Below are positions 33,904 to 46,348 of a DNA stretch of 64,000 nt, piece after piece. The DNA is taken from NCBI RefSeq assembly GCF_040802235.1, contig NC_133165.1:19687623-19751622 (forward strand), read 5' to 3'. Position numbers and translations under genes: made by a program. The stretch comes from Manis javanica. Its lineage: Eukaryota > Chordata > Mammalia > Pholidota > Manidae. The notes below the pieces were generated by a model, which was given only the letters and a program-made list of their open reading frames with translations, did not search any database and was not told the origin of the DNA. Every line of letters begins with the position of its first letter. Position 1 is the stretch's first letter.

Positions 33904-36900
33904 TCAGATGAGTGACATCATTTGGTATTTCTCTTTCTCCGCTTGGCTTATTTCACTGAGCATAATACTCTCCAGCTCCATCCATGTTGCTGCAAATGGT
34001 TGGATTTTTCCAATTCTTATGGCTGAGTAGTATTCCATTGTGTATATGTACCACATCTTCTTTATCCATTCATCTACCGATGGACATTTAGGTTGCTTCC
34101 AATTCTTGGCTATTGTAAATAGTGCTGCGATAAACATAGGGGTGCATCTGTCTTTCTCAAACTTGATTGCTGCGTTCTTAGGGTAAATTCCTAGGAGTGG
34201 GATTCCTGGGTCAAAAGGTAGGTCTGTTTTGAGCATTTTGATGAACCTCCAAACTGCTTTCCACAATGGTTGAACTAATTTACATTCCCACCAGCAGTGT
34301 AGGAGGGTTCCCCTTTCTCCACAGCCTCGCCAACATTTGTTGTTGTTTGTCTTTTGGATGGCAGCTATCCTTACTGGTGTGAGGTGATACCTCATTGTAG
34401 TTTTAATTTGCATTTCTCTGATAATTAGCGATGTGGAGCATCTTTTCATGTGTCTCTTGGCCATCTGTATTTCTTTTTTGGAGAACTGTCTGTTCAGTTC
34501 CTCTGCCCATTTTTTAATTGGGTTATTTGTTTTTTGTTTGTTGAGGCGTGTGAGCTCTTTATATATTCTGGACGTCAAGCCTTTATCGGATCTGTCATTT
34601 TCAAATATATTCTCCCATACTGTAGGGTTCCTTTTTGTTCTATTGATGGTGTCTTTCGCTGTACAGAAGCTTTTCAGCTTAATGTAGTCCCACTTGCTCA
34701 TTTTTGCTGTTGTTTTCCTTGCCCGGGGAGATATGTTCAAGAAGAGATCACTCATGTTTATGTCTAAGAGGTTTTTGCCTATGTTTTTTTCCAAGAGTTT
34801 AATGGTTTCATGCCTTACATTCAGGTCTTTGATCCATTTTGAGTTTACCTTTGTATATGGGGTTAGACAATGGTCCAGTTTCATTCTCCTACATGTAGCT
34901 GTCCAGTTTTGCCAGCACCATCTGTTGAAGAGACTTTCATTTTGCCATTGTATGTCCATGGCTCCTTTATCAAATATTAATTGACCATATATATTTGGGT
35001 TAATTTCTGGGGTCTCTAATCTGTTCCACTGGTCTGTGGCTCTGTTCTTGTGCCAGTACCAAATTGTCTTGATTACTATGGCTTTGTAGTAGAGCTTGAA
35101 GTTGGGGAGTGAGATCCCCCCTACTTTATTCTTCTTTTTCAGGATTGCTTTGGCTATTCGGGGTCTTTGGTGTTTCCATATGAATTTTTGAATTATTTGT
35201 TCCAATTCATTGAAGAATGTTGCTGGTAATTTGAGAGGGATTGCATCAAATCTGTATATTGCTTTGGGCAGGATGGCCATTTTGACGATATTAATTCTTC
35301 CTAGCCATGAGCATGGGATGAGTTTCCATTTATTAGTGTCCCCTTTAATTTCTCTTAAGAGTGACTTGTAGTTTTCAGAGTGTAAGTCTTTCACTTCCTT
35401 GGTTAGGTTTATTCCTAGGTATTTTATTCTTTTTGATGCAATGGTGAATGGAATTGTTTTCCTGATTTCTCTTTCTATTGATTCGTTGTTAGTGTATAGG
35501 AAAGCTACAGATTTCTGTGTGTTGATTTTGTATCCTGCAACTTTGCTGTATTCCGATATCAGTTCTAGTAGTTTTGGAGTGGAGTCTTTAGGGTTTTTTA
35601 TGTACAGTATCATATCATCTGCAAATAGTGACAGTTTAACTTCTTCTTTACCAATCTGGATTCCTTGTATTTCTTTGTTTTGTCTGATTGCCGTGGCTAG
35701 GACCTCCAGTACTATGTTAAATAACAGTGGGGAGAGTGGGCATCCCTGTCTGGTTCCCGATCTCAGTGGAAATGCTTTCAGCTTCTCGCTGTTCAGTATA
35801 ATGCTGGCTGTGGGTTTATCATATATGGCCTTTATTATGTTGAGGTACTTGCCCTCTATTCCCATTTTGCTGAGAGTTTTTATCATGAATGGATGTTGAA
35901 TTTTGTCAAATGCTTTTTCAGCATCTATGGAGATGATCATGTGGTTTTTGTCTTTCTTTTTGTTGATGTGGTGGATGATGTTGATGGATTTTCGAATGTT
36001 GTACCATCCTTGCATCCCTGGGATGAACCCCACTTGGTCATGGTGTATGATCCTTTTGATATACTGTTGAATTCTGTTTGCTAATATTTTATTGAGTATT
36101 TTTGCATCTACGTTCATCAGGGATATTGGTCTGTAATTTTCTTTTTTGGTGGGGTCTTTGCCTGGTTTTGGTATTAGGGTGATGTTGGCTTCATAGAATG
36201 AGTTTGGGAGTATTCCCTCTTCTTCTATTTTGTGGAACACTTTAAGGAGAATGGGTATTATGTCTTCTCTGTGTGTCTGATAAAATTCCGAGGTAAATCC
36301 GTCCGGCCCCGGGGTTTTGTTCTTGGGTAGTTTTTTGATTACTGTTTCAATTTCTTTGCTTGTAATTGGTTTGTTTAACTTTTGTGTTTCTTCCTTGGTC
36401 AGTCTTGGGAGGTTGTATTTTTCTAGGAAGTTGTCCATTTCTTCTAGGTTTTCCAGCTTGTTGGCATATAGGTTTTCATAGTAGTCTTTAATAATTCTTT
36501 GTATTTCTGTGGAGTCTGTCGTGATTTTTCCATTCTCATTTCTGATTATGTTGATTTGTGTTGACTCTCTTTTTCTCTTAATAAGTTGGGCTAGAGGCTT
36601 ATCTATTTTGTTTATTTTCTCAAAGAACCAGCTCTTGGTTTCGTTGATTTTTGCTATTGTTTTATTCTTCTCAATTTTGTTTATTTCTTCTCTGATCTTT
36701 ATTATGTCCCTCCTTCTGCTGACTTTAGGCCTCATTTGTTCTTCTTTTTCCAGTTTTAATAATTGTGATGTTAGACTATTCAATTGGGATTGTTCTTCCT
36801 TCTTCAAGTGTGCCTGGATTGCTATATACTTTCCTCTTAAGACTGCTTTCGCTGCATCCCACAGAAGTTGGGGCTTAGTGTTGTTGTTGTCATTTGTTTC

Positions 36901-37746
36901 TATATATTCCTTGATCTCTATTTTGATTTGTTCATTGATCCATTGATTATTTAGTAGCATGTTGTTAAGCCTCCATGTGTTTGTGAGCCTTTTTGTTTTC
37001 TTTGTAGAATTTATTTCTACTTTCATACCTTTGTGGTCTGAAAAATTGGTTGGTAGAATTTCAATATTGTGGAATTTACTGAGGCTCTTTTTGTGAGCTA
37101 GTATGTGGTCTATTCTGGAGAATGTTCCATGTGCACTTGAGAAGAATGTATATCCTGTTGCTTTTGGATGTAAAGTTCTATAGATGTCTATTAGGTCCAT
37201 CTGTTCTAGTGTGTTGTTCAGTGCCTGTGTGTCTTTACTTATTTTCTGCCCGGTGGATCTATCCTTTGGGGTGAGTGGTGTGTTGAAGTCTCCTACAATG
37301 AATGCATTGCAGTCTATTTCCCTCTTTAGTTCTGTTAGTATTTGTTTCACATATGCTGGTGCTCCTGTGTTGGGTGCATATACATTTAGAATGGTTATAT
37401 CCTCTTGTTGGACTGAGCCCTTTATCATTATGTAGTGTCCTTCTTTATCTCTTGTTACTTTCTTTGTTTTGAAGTCTATTTTCTCTGATATTAGTACTGC
37501 AACCCCTGCTTTCTTCTCACTGTTGTTTGCCTGAAATATGTTTTTCTATCCCTTGACTTTTAGTCTATGCTTATCTTTGGGTTTAAGGTGAGTTTCTTGT
37601 AAGCAGCATATAGATGGGTCTTGCTTTTTTATCCATTCTATTACTCTATGTCTTTTGATTGGTGCATTAAGTCCATTTACATTTAGGGTGACTATTGAAA
37701 GATATGTACTTATTGCCATTGCAGGCTTTAGATTCGTGGTTACCAA
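33904..37746 (-). pseudogene. L1 ORF2 (endonuclease/reverse transcriptase) with one premature stop
   Basis: ORF2 supplies the nicking endonuclease and reverse transcriptase for target-primed reverse transcription. The frame spans 1,281 codons including the final stop, about the usual ORF2 length (human 1,275 aa). The N-terminal endonuclease has LNVNGLNAPIKRHR near the start, GDFNTPL and SDHKGM. The central RT has [16 protein letters not shown] and the catalytic FADDMILY. The C-terminal Cys-rich motif is [18 protein letters not shown]. One in-frame TAG at plus 37548-37546, about 66 codons in, splits it; downstream, 1,174 codons are open. The stop would truncate the protein inside the endonuclease domain unless bypassed. 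Confidence 0.92.
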
Positions 37747-37914
37747 AGGTTCAAGGTTAGCTTCTTTAGTATCTTACTGCCTAACTTAGCTCGCTTATTG
37801 AGCTGTTATATACACTGTCTGGAGATTCTTTTCTTCTCTCCCTTCTTATTCCTCCTCCTCCATTCTTCATATGTTGTGTGTTTTGTTCTGTGCTCTTTTT
37901 AGGGGTGCTCCCAT
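37747..37914 (-). other. L1 inter-ORF spacer
   Basis: 168 bp between the ORF1 stop and the ORF2 start, longer than the primate spacer. No extra coding sequence recognised. Confidence 0.7.
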
Positions 37915-38805
37915 CTAGAGCAGTCCCTGTAGGATGCCCTGTAGAGGTGGTTTGTGGGAAGCAAATTCCCTCAGCTTTTGCTTGTCTGGGAATTGTTTGA
38001 TCCCACCATCATATTTAAATGTTAGTCGTGCTGGATACAGTATCCTTGGTTCAAGGCCCTTCTGTTTCATTGCATTAAGTATATCATGCCATTCTCTTGT
38101 GGCCTGTAGGGTTTCTGTTGAGAAGTCTGATGTTAGCCTGATTGGTTTTCCTTTATAGGTGACCTTTTTCTCTCTAGCTGCCTTTAAAACTCTTTCCTTG
38201 TCCTTGATCCTTGCCATTTTAATTATTATGTGTCTTGGTGTTGTCCTTCTTGGATCCTTTCTGTTGGGGGTTCTGTATAATTCCATGGTCTGTTCGATTA
38301 TTTCCTCCCCCAGTTTGGGGAAGTTTTCAGCAATTATTTCTTCAAAGACACTTTCTATCCCTTTTCCTCTTTCTTCCTCTTCTGGTATCCCTATAATACG
38401 AATGTTTTTCCTTTTGTATTGGTCACATATTTCTCTTAGTGTTGTTTCATTCCTGGAGATCCTTTTATCTCTCTCTATGTCAGCTTCTATACGTTCCTGT
38501 TCTCTGGCTTCTATTCCTTCAATGGCCTCTTGCATCTTATCCATTCTGCTTATAAATCCTTCCAGGGATTGTTTCACTTCTGTGATCTCTTTCCTGACAT
38601 CTGTGATCTCCTTCCGGACTTCATCCCACTGCTCTTGCATTTTTCTCTGCATCTCATCCCATTGCTCTTGCATTTTTTTCTGCATCTCTGTCAGCATGTT
38701 CATGATTTTTATTTTGAATTCTTTTTCAGGAGGACTAGTTAGGTCTGTCTCCTTCTCAGGTGTTGTCTCTGTGATCTTTGTCTGCCTGTAGTTTTGCCTT
38801 TTCAT
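37915..38805 (-). CDS. L1 ORF1 protein (RNA-binding chaperone), intact
   Basis: ORF1p forms a trimeric coiled-coil RNA chaperone that coats L1 RNA in cytoplasmic RNPs. The 296-residue frame has no stop (human ORF1p is 338). Residues 36-130 form a long coiled coil containing a duplicated heptad block (KKMQEQWDEMQ / RKMQEQWDEVR). The RRM begins with KNIRIIGIPEEE at about 134, and the C-terminal domain includes IIIKMARIKDKERVLKAARE and ARLTFKYDGG. The ATG is the first in frame after the leader, and ORF2 follows on the same strand. Confidence 0.92.
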   Translation of the reverse strand: MKRQNYRQTKITETTPEKETDLTSPPEKEFKIKIMNMLTEMQKKMQEQWDEMQRKMQEQWDEVRKEITDVRKEITEVKQSLEGFISRMDKMQEAIEGIEAREQERIEADIERDKRISRNETTLREICDQYKRKNIRIIGIPEEEERGKGIESVFEEIIAENFPKLGEEIIEQTMELYRTPNRKDPRRTTPRHIIIKMARIKDKERVLKAAREKKVTYKGKPIRLTSDFSTETLQATREWHDILNAMKQKGLEPRILYPARLTFKYDGGIKQFPDKQKLREFASHKPPLQGILQGLL

Positions 38806-40405
38806 GGTGATAGAGATAGTCTGCAGAGCTGGTACAAGTGACCGCTGGAAGAGCTTCCCTTCTTGTTGGTTTGTAGCCTTTTCCTGGGAGAATAGCGACC
38901 TCTAGTGGCTTGTGCTGGGCAGCTGTGCGCAGACAGGGCTTCTGCTTCCTGCCCAGTTGCTTTGGGGTTTATCTCCACTGTTGCTGTGGGCTTGGCCTGG
39001 CTGGGGCTGTTCCTCCAAAATGGTGGAGCCCCGTTGGAGGGGGAGCGGCCGGGAGGCTATTTATCTCCGTAAGGGTCCTCTGTGCTCCCTGCTGCCCAGG
39101 GGGTTAGAGTGCCCAGAGATCCCCAGATTCCCTGCCTCTGGTCTAAGTGACCTGTCCTGCCCCTTTAAGACTTCCAAAAAGCACTCTCCAAACCAAAACA
39201 ACAACAGCAACAAAAAGGAAAAAACAAGCGATTATTTTTTTTTTTTTTTTTTTTTTTTTGTCCTCAGGTGCCGGTCCCAGGCACCCGCTCACTGGTCCTG
39301 CTGCCCTGTCTCCCTAGCACCAGGGTCCCTGTCCTTTCAAGGCTTCCAAAAAGCACCCACCCACCGGTCCCGCAGGGAAGGAACGCTCGATATTCTTTGT
39401 CCTCAGGCACTGGTCCCAGGCACCCGCTCACCAGTCCCGCCGCCCTGCCTCCCTAGCACCGGGGTCCCTGTCCCTTCAAGGCTTCCAAAAAGCACTCACC
39501 AAAAAGAGAGAAAAAAAGGGGAAAAACGCGCGATTTCTTCCGTTCTCAGGTGCCGGTCTCAGGCACCCACCCACCGGTCCCACAGGGAAAAACGCGGGAT
39601 ATTCTTTGTCCTCAGGTGCCGGTCCCAGGCACCCGCTCACCAGTCCCGCCGCCCTGCCTCCCTAGCACCGGGGTCCCTGTCCCTTTTAGGCTTCCAAAAA
39701 GCACTCGCAGAAAACAGAAAAAAAAAAGGGGAAAAACGCGCGATTTCCTCTGTCCTCAAGTGCAGGTCTCAGGCACCCGCCCACCGGTCCCGCAGGGAAA
39801 AACGTGGGATATTCTTTGTCCTCAGGTGCCGGTCCCAGGCACCCGCTCACCAGTCCCGCCACCCTGCCTCCCTAGCACTGGGGTCCCCGTCCCTTCAAGG
39901 CTTCCAAAAAGCGCTCGCCAAAAAGAGAAAAAAAAAAAAAAAAAAGGGGAAAAACGCGCGACCTCCTCCGTCCTCAGGCACTGGTCTCAGGCACCCGCCC
40001 GCCGGTCCCGCAGGGAGAAACGCGGGGTGTTCTTTGTCCTCCAGCGCCGTTCCCAGGCACCTGCTCACCGGTCCCGCCACCCTACCTCCCCAGCAACGGG
40101 GGCCCGTCCCTCTAAGGCTTCCAAAAAGCGCTCGCCAAAAAAAAAAAAAAACCGCTCCGGTTTCTCTCCACCCGCCGGGAGCCGGGGGGAGGGGCGCTCG
40201 GGTCCCGCCGGGCCGGGGCTTGTATCTTACCCCCTTCGCAAGGCGCTGGTTCCTTGCAGGTGTGGATGTGGTCTGGATGTTGTCCTGTGTCCTGTGGTCT
40301 CTATTTTAGGAAGATTTTTCTTTGTTATATTTTCATAGCTCTATGTGTTTTTGGGAGGAGATTTCCACTGCTCTACTCACACCGCCATCCTGGCTCCGCC
40401 CTTGC
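38806..40405 (-). promoter_or_regulatory. L1 5' UTR / internal promoter with ~210-bp tandem repeats
   Basis: This 1.6-kb leader precedes ORF1. 'cttccaaaaagc'-type repeat starts occur at 39171, 39343, 39482, 39691, 39901 and 40118, so the last units are 209-217 bp long. Each unit contains two related GC-rich subunits (tgccggtcccaggcacccgc) and an A-rich stretch next to a CGCG. Tandem leader monomers are known to act as promoters in mouse L1; promoter activity here is inferred. Confidence 0.7.
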
Positions 40406-40420
40406 GACTATGGCAATTTT

Positions 40421-42840
40421 AATGAACATCATAATTTAAGGAAATGGAGAAGAAAAGGAGTCTGCAAAGGAGAAGGCAGTTTCAATGAAGACACTGAGGA
40501 GAGTGTCAGGGTCATCAGTGTAAGCGATCGCCCCTGGCAATAGGGGTGATCCAGAACCCCAACTGCCGCAGACAGGCAGCCGTTGGCTCTGGTATTTAGG
40601 AGACCGTAAGTGAATTTATTTATGTGGAGTTTTACTTACAATTCAACTTACATAGTGCTGTATTGTAATGTTTGAAGAATTAATGAGAAAAGAGAAAGTG
40701 AGGACAATAAAGAGTGTAAATTTCCAAAGACTGTAAATTAGCCCAGACTAGCAAGTTATAGGCTGAATTCAGAAATCTCTACACAGACCTGCAAAGTGTT
40801 TGTTGTTCTTCTTTCATTTTATTCATCAATAGCACTTAGCATTTGAGACAGTTTAGCTAAAATCCAGATATCCAACTTTTCTTGGAAAATGAAAAGCTCT
40901 GGCATCTGTATTCTGCTTATGAGCACAAACTCTGACAATTTTCCATTGTCTCCCTCAGGTTTCACATCTTACTTCCTCCAGCAGCAGCCTGGTCCCTAGA
41001 CATCTGAGAGTGAGTTTCAGGTATAACATATAACACTCTGAAAGGAAGGGGGAAATATCTCTGTAGAGGAGGATTGGGTCCAGGGAAAGTTTTGACTTTA
41101 TTGTCCATTTTAAAGAAAGGATTAGCTAGAGCCAATCTATATGCTAAATAGAAGAAGTAAGGGGATAATTATTGAAGCAAGGGCAAAATGTGAGAGGGAT
41201 GTGATGTAGAACAATGATGGAAAAATCAACCTTGGATAAGCAGAAGGATTCCTCCCAAGAACCTAGCTATCTATGCAACTAATCTATAATTTAAGAATAT
41301 GACATTGTAGCCCTATTCAGATCACAAGTCGGCAATTAGGAAGACAATAAAAGCCCTAAAATTTTCACAGTTACATCAAGAAACTATTATTCGCTTTTTA
41401 AAGAGGTCCTGAGCATAGCATGTTTTTGTGGTTCTGAAGAATTACACCCAACAGTCCTTTGCTATAGTGTGCTCTCATACAAAGGAATGGAGAAAATGTT
41501 TGTATAAATCCAGAGTTTATAAATCAAGATTACTACAGCACAAAATGATCCACTTCCCAGCCTTGCCAAGAAGTATTATTTTACACATACATATTATGAA
41601 GTTAAAATTCTTTTTTGCTCTGATTCATGTACTGAGGCCAAGTGAAAGCACAAAGTATATTATCTGAGATACAGTTTCATATGAATTAGAGAAAGTTGTT
41701 GACAGTGGCTTGATTCTAAAACTGGGTTAGAATCTGCAACTAAATCTCTGATGGATTTGGTGTATCACCAACACTCCTTCAAATGAAAGCGTACATACTA
41801 TATGGTTCCGTACGACTATACAGTTAAGATAAACCTTCTCAATCAAACATCAAGAACATCTACAACACAGCTTGATTTATGTAAATGAAATAAGTGAAAA
41901 TTCAAGACAATCTACATATTTGGCAGATCAGATTGTTTTCTGGCTCATTCTGGTTGGGTGGGAACAGTTGTTCTTTCTCCATGATAATGATGGTCTAAAT
42001 GTTCCATTTGCTTTAATGTCTTTATTGGATATCCACATTATGGCAACACTGCATCATTATAGACTCAGTCATTGTGACAAGTAGGGTTTGGGAGTTGAAA
42101 AACTTTCCCAAAGGAAATCATACCTAGATGTAAGCATGACCAAAATACTATAATTGTTACAACTTTAGAGAAACTAACCTATACATCATTTCCACAAGTA
42201 TATTTGAAAATAGAAATATATTACAACCACTATGGCAGTACTAAAAAATGATTATATCCAAAATGTCAATTTTCTGCAGACCTCTAGCTCCTTTTATAGT
42301 ACTGAAGGAAAATATATATGTTGAAGGATGTGACATCAAAGTGAATGATCAACTTTGCAATCTCCTACTCATTTTCAAGAAATTCTCTTCAGTCATATTG
42401 AAACCATGCAGGTCAACCTAATGTAATCTTGACTGGCAATCTGCAAATGAATGATCTTAAAATTTGTCAATTTCTCTTGTGCATATGCTTCTGAAGTTTA
42501 CCTAAAAAGATTTAGTGAAATTTGGGGCACAGCACACATTTATTCTTACTCTTTTTCAAACATTGGTCCACTCGGGCATTTTTTGGACACGTGTTTCATC
42601 TCCTTTGTGAGAGTGCCCTGAGTCGCATAGGGATTCCAGATGTTCATGCTATTGAGGAAGCTCAGTCTAGGAAGGGGAGGTAGGTCAGCATGGATACATA
42701 CCTTTACCTGAGCTCAGGCCTCCCCCAGTAGCTCAAATCACCTCTCTCCTAGATTTTTGCTGCCCATTTTTCAAAGAGCAACCACATGAATGAACTTTTG
42801 AAAACTTAGGTCATTTACACGCCCCTGCTTGCCTTGGACC
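40421..42840. other. Unassigned intergenic DNA
   Basis: No supported gene or repeat. Several 60-80 codon frames look random. Confidence 0.35.
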
Positions 42841-42844
42841 CAGC

Positions 42845-43350
42845 CACAGTTTCCAGCTGCACTTCGAGCAGCACCCAAACTCCTTACCACAGCCCAAGGA
42901 CCCAGGAGGCCGGGCCCCGGCCGACTCCTCTAAGCCCTTTGGTGCTACGCACAGGGGCCTGCTACCTGATTCTTGAAGCACAGATCCTAGCATTGTGCAT
43001 TCCATTCCCTCTGACTGAAGGGTTCTTCTGTCCCTCTGGGGTGCTGGTGGATGCCACCTGCTTGTCATTCAGAGCTCTGTCTGCAGGCCACCTCTTCAGA
43101 GAGGGCTTCCTGGGTTCTTGCCCCCACAGTCACACCAACAACCTTGTTTCTGATAACCCTGCTCTACTTTGAAGCACCCACCACTAAGCGATCTGTGTTC
43201 CTATGTTTACTTACTTACTTGTTTTAGTTGGCTAGAATATAAGCTCTCTGATGGCAGGACCTTAATTACATTGTTTACAAATATGTCCTCAGGCATGGAT
43301 GATGCCTGGCTTATTATAGGCACTTAAAAACATTTTTGGGATTGATGAAT
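42845..43350 (+). repeat. L2 LINE 3' region
   Basis: 'ccacctcttcagagagggcttcctgggttc', 'tagaatataagctctctgatggcaggacctt' and 'gcctggcttattataggcactta' are the L2 3' end in order. Confidence 0.85.
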
Positions 43351-44389
43351 CATGGACTAGAGTGACCCCTTACCTTGTTTGTTCTGACCCACTCACCACA
43401 CTCAACTAGAGTCTTTCTACAAGGTGAAACTGATCCTAGTGCTTCCACTATGAATGGCTGATAATAACTTACGTAATAAGGTAAAAACTACTGGCAGGTG
43501 GCTTGGGAAATCTATACCTTTGTTATTATTTATATGTGTGTGTATGTGTGTGTGTGTCTGTGTGCACTATAGCACTTTATTAAACTTATTTACTTTCATA
43601 TCCTTCTCACCTCCACTGATCTAGTGAGTACCTCAAGGGGAGGAACTGTGCCACATTCATCTCCGGATTAGAGAACCAATAGAGCACCTGATGCTAATGA
43701 ACTCACTGATAGAACTTACTCATCAATTCATTTCATATTCAAGAAATAGTTGTTAAGCCCGAGACTCTCCTAGGAACTAAGCACTGTGTTCTGGTCACTG
43801 GGGATGGGACAGGGACCCAAAGCCCCTGTTCGCAGGAAGTTCACATTCCGTTAGGGAGGTCGGCCATATCCAAACAGACCAACAAGGGATTATGTAATAC
43901 GATGCTGGATGATGCTGAGTGCCTCAAATAAAATGAAGAAATTCACTTTGAGGGAATTTTCCTTTAAAAGACAACTAGACCCCACATGCTAAATAGAGCT
44001 TGCTGGGCTTACAGGCAATGAGAGGCGGGGGAAAGACCAGGAGCTAAAATAAGACTGGGAAGCCCCAAATACAGGAAGGACAGATAGAGATGCTGAAAGC
44101 GAATGCCAGCATTGGCACTGCGGTGGGGGTCCCTGGAGTAGCAGCAATCAGGGGAGGCGAGGCTCGTACTGACAGGCTAACTGGGACCCCGAATGGGAAC
44201 TTGCATGCTGCCAGGACAGTAATCCATCCCTGGATCCCAGCCAAATACCACAGGTCCTCTCTGAAGAAGAGCACCTCTAATGTATGCCCTCAATATTAGC
44301 CCACAATAAAGTTCAAACCCCAAATTCACACAGCATGAGAATGAGCAGCAGAAACAATAAACACATTAAACTTGAGCACAATATATGTG
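43351..44389. other. Unassigned DNA with ancient LINE relics
   Basis: A (GT)n stretch lies at 43533-43562. About 43590-43900 resembles L2-type sequence ('aactaagcactgtgttctggtcactggggatggga'). Remainder unassigned; no gene. Confidence 0.4.
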
Positions 44390-45240
44390 GAATATCAAAT
44401 ATAGAATGTAAAAGCCATATGTAAAATATTTGAAGAAATAAGAAAGGAATTAAAAAATTGAGCAAGAAATAACACTGCACAAGTTATTTCAAAAAGAACC
44501 AAGTACATATGAAACATACAATCGTTGCAATAAAAACTCAATGGATGAGTTAACTGGTAGATTACCAAGGCAGGAAAAAAAAATTTAGCAAACTGGAAGA
44601 AAGATTTGAAGAAATGCAGCATAGGAGATGGAAAAAATGAAAGAGAGGGTAAGAAATCTGCAATATAGAATAAGAAGCTCTGATTGCTATTTCAGAAGAT
44701 GAGAAAAAAGGAAGGTGACATTTGAAGAGCTAAAGACTGAGACTCTCCCAGAAAATGAAAGACGTAACTGCACAGATACAAAATGCACAGTGTAAACTAA
44801 ACAGGATAAATTAAAAATCCACATGCAATGAAGCAACAGAACATCAAGGACAAACAGGTATTAAAAGCACTCAGAAACAAGGGTAAGTAACATACAAACT
44901 GACAGCAGACATCCCAAGAATAGAATGAAAACCAGAAGGCAGTTGAATAAAATCTTTAAAATACTGTGAGAAATAACTATTAACTTAGAAATGTGCACCC
45001 AGATAGACTCTCTTTTAAGAAGAGGTATAAAATAAAAACAAAGATAATAAAAACTGGGAGAGAGTTTATTTCTAATAAAACTACACCAAAGGAAATTTAA
45101 AGGATGTCCATTAGAAAGGAGAAAGTGATCCCAGAAGGAATGTCTTAGCTGTAAGTTGAATGGCAAGCAAAGAAACTGGTAAGCATCTAGGTAAACCTAA
45201 ATGTCTGTAAAAAAACAAGTATTACCTAATTTGTAGAGTT
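44390..45240 (+). repeat. HAL1/old L1 ORF1-region remnant
   Basis: A-rich sequence with the order expected of an old L1/HAL1 ORF1 3' half: 'aacagaacatcaaggacaaacagg', 'actgacagcagacatcccaa', 'aataaaatctttaaaatactg', 'gggagagagtttatttct' and 'aaactggtaagcatctaggtaaacc'. Frames are broken. Confidence 0.7.
44634..44717 (+). repeat. 84-bp segment duplicated at 48849-48932
   Basis: Only one difference in 84 bp from the copy next to the downstream ERV, in the same orientation 4.2 kb away. Confidence 0.95.
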
Positions 45241-45838
45241 TTTTAAAAAACAAAATAATGGACAAAAGATCACAAAAGTCAGGAGAGAGGTGATCAGGGT
45301 TAGTATTCCCCTAATGTTTTTGTATTTGTATTTCCCCAAATGTTAACATTTGCATAATCAGAATACAATGACCAAAGCCAGGAAATTAACACTGGTACAA
45401 TACTATTAACTAATTTACAGTCATTACTCAGTTTTCACCAATTGTCCTGCTAATATATTTTTCTAGTCCAGGATCACATGGGGAATGCGCAGGCTTGCAA
45501 ATGCTCCAGCCATAAGTACAGCAGTTGCTAAGTGATAAGGGAAAGGAACACAGATCCTTTCAATGGGAAGTGTTAAAGAATTTACAAGCATATTTTTAGA
45601 TTATCCCAAAGAAGAGGTACACAAGACTAGCTAAAGTCACTCCTGTGAAAAAGAATAATAAACTGGGAACTTTTTATTGTCAGATATCAAGGTTATTATA
45701 AAACCATTAATGAAGACAATGTGATATTGACAAATGGATAACCAATGGAATATAATGAGGAATCTAGAAGGAGACCCACACATAATGTATAATATGCTCT
45801 TGACCTATTCCAGGAGTGGTAATGTAATTAATTCAGTG
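45241..45838. other. Unassigned AT-rich DNA
   Basis: No supported feature. It ends in the target site (ggaaga) of the ERV. Confidence 0.4.
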
Positions 45839-45844
45839 GGAAGA

Positions 45845-46178
45845 TGTTGGCAGCCGCGCTCAGAAAATAGCGCCCAATGCAGGGCAGCCGGAAGGCCCCG
45901 AACTTCCTAATGACAAATCATCCCACACCACTAAACTACATGCTAATTGCGCCTTGGCATAAGGACCAATGAGACCCACCAAATGGTTATGCTAATAAGG
46001 CATATGGAGCCGCACCAACCAGGTCAGAGCATGAGAACTATATAAGCAAGCCTCTCCTTCCCCTCTGGGTCCTGCCCAACTCATTTGTTTCACAAAGAGC
46101 TGAAGAATAAAGCTTTCTGCAGAAGAATCCTGCTGTTGTTGCATGCTGTTCTTGCCGGCGAGGACAGGGCACGCGACA
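45845..46178 (+). repeat. 5' LTR
   Basis: 334 bp, starting TGTTGG and ending GCGACA. TATA box 'ctatataa' near 46038 and AATAAA at 46106-46111 in R, giving U3-R-U5 order. Confidence 0.95.
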
Positions 46179-46180
46179 AG

Positions 46181-46200
46181 TGGTGCCGAAACCCGGGAAC
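46181..46200 (+). promoter_or_regulatory. Primer binding site, tRNA-Phe
   Basis: tggtgccgaaacccgggaac lies 2 bp after the LTR and is complementary to the 3' end of tRNA-Phe, the primer used by IAP elements. Confidence 0.88.
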
Positions 46201-46348
46201 CAGAACATCACTGGCACAGGGAGGACCCTTCAGACATCTGGAGAGGATTCAGAACTGCAGGTCAGAAGAAAGCCCGGAGGGGTAAGTTCTGAGAGGCCCC
46301 TGCTTTTTAGGATGATGGTTGATGGTTCTCTGTAAATAAGGAGGCACC

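Larger units (their letters stand above)
31688..40420 (-). mobile_element. Long, near-complete young L1 with chimeric 3' extension
   Basis: The 15-mer gactatggcaatttt at 31688-31702 and 40406-40420 bounds one retrotransposed unit of about 8.7 kb. In transcription order: an L1 5' end (minus strand gccaggatggcggtgtgag) at 40405; a GC-rich leader with tandem repeats (40405-38806); ORF1 (38805-37915); a 168-bp spacer; ORF2 (37746-33904); an L1 3' UTR (33903-33561); poly(A)/GAAA (33560-33520); 150 bp; poly(A) (33369-33352); an ERV-like segment (33351-31712); and terminal poly(A). Full length, perfect duplication and almost intact frames show it is recent. Confidence 0.9.

Noticed and set aside
34433..38791. 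Many plus-strand frames of 62-210 codons
   Set aside because: They are shadows of the minus-strand L1 ORF1 and ORF2.
42811..43172. Opposed 85- and 112-codon frames
   Set aside because: They fall in an L2 LINE remnant.
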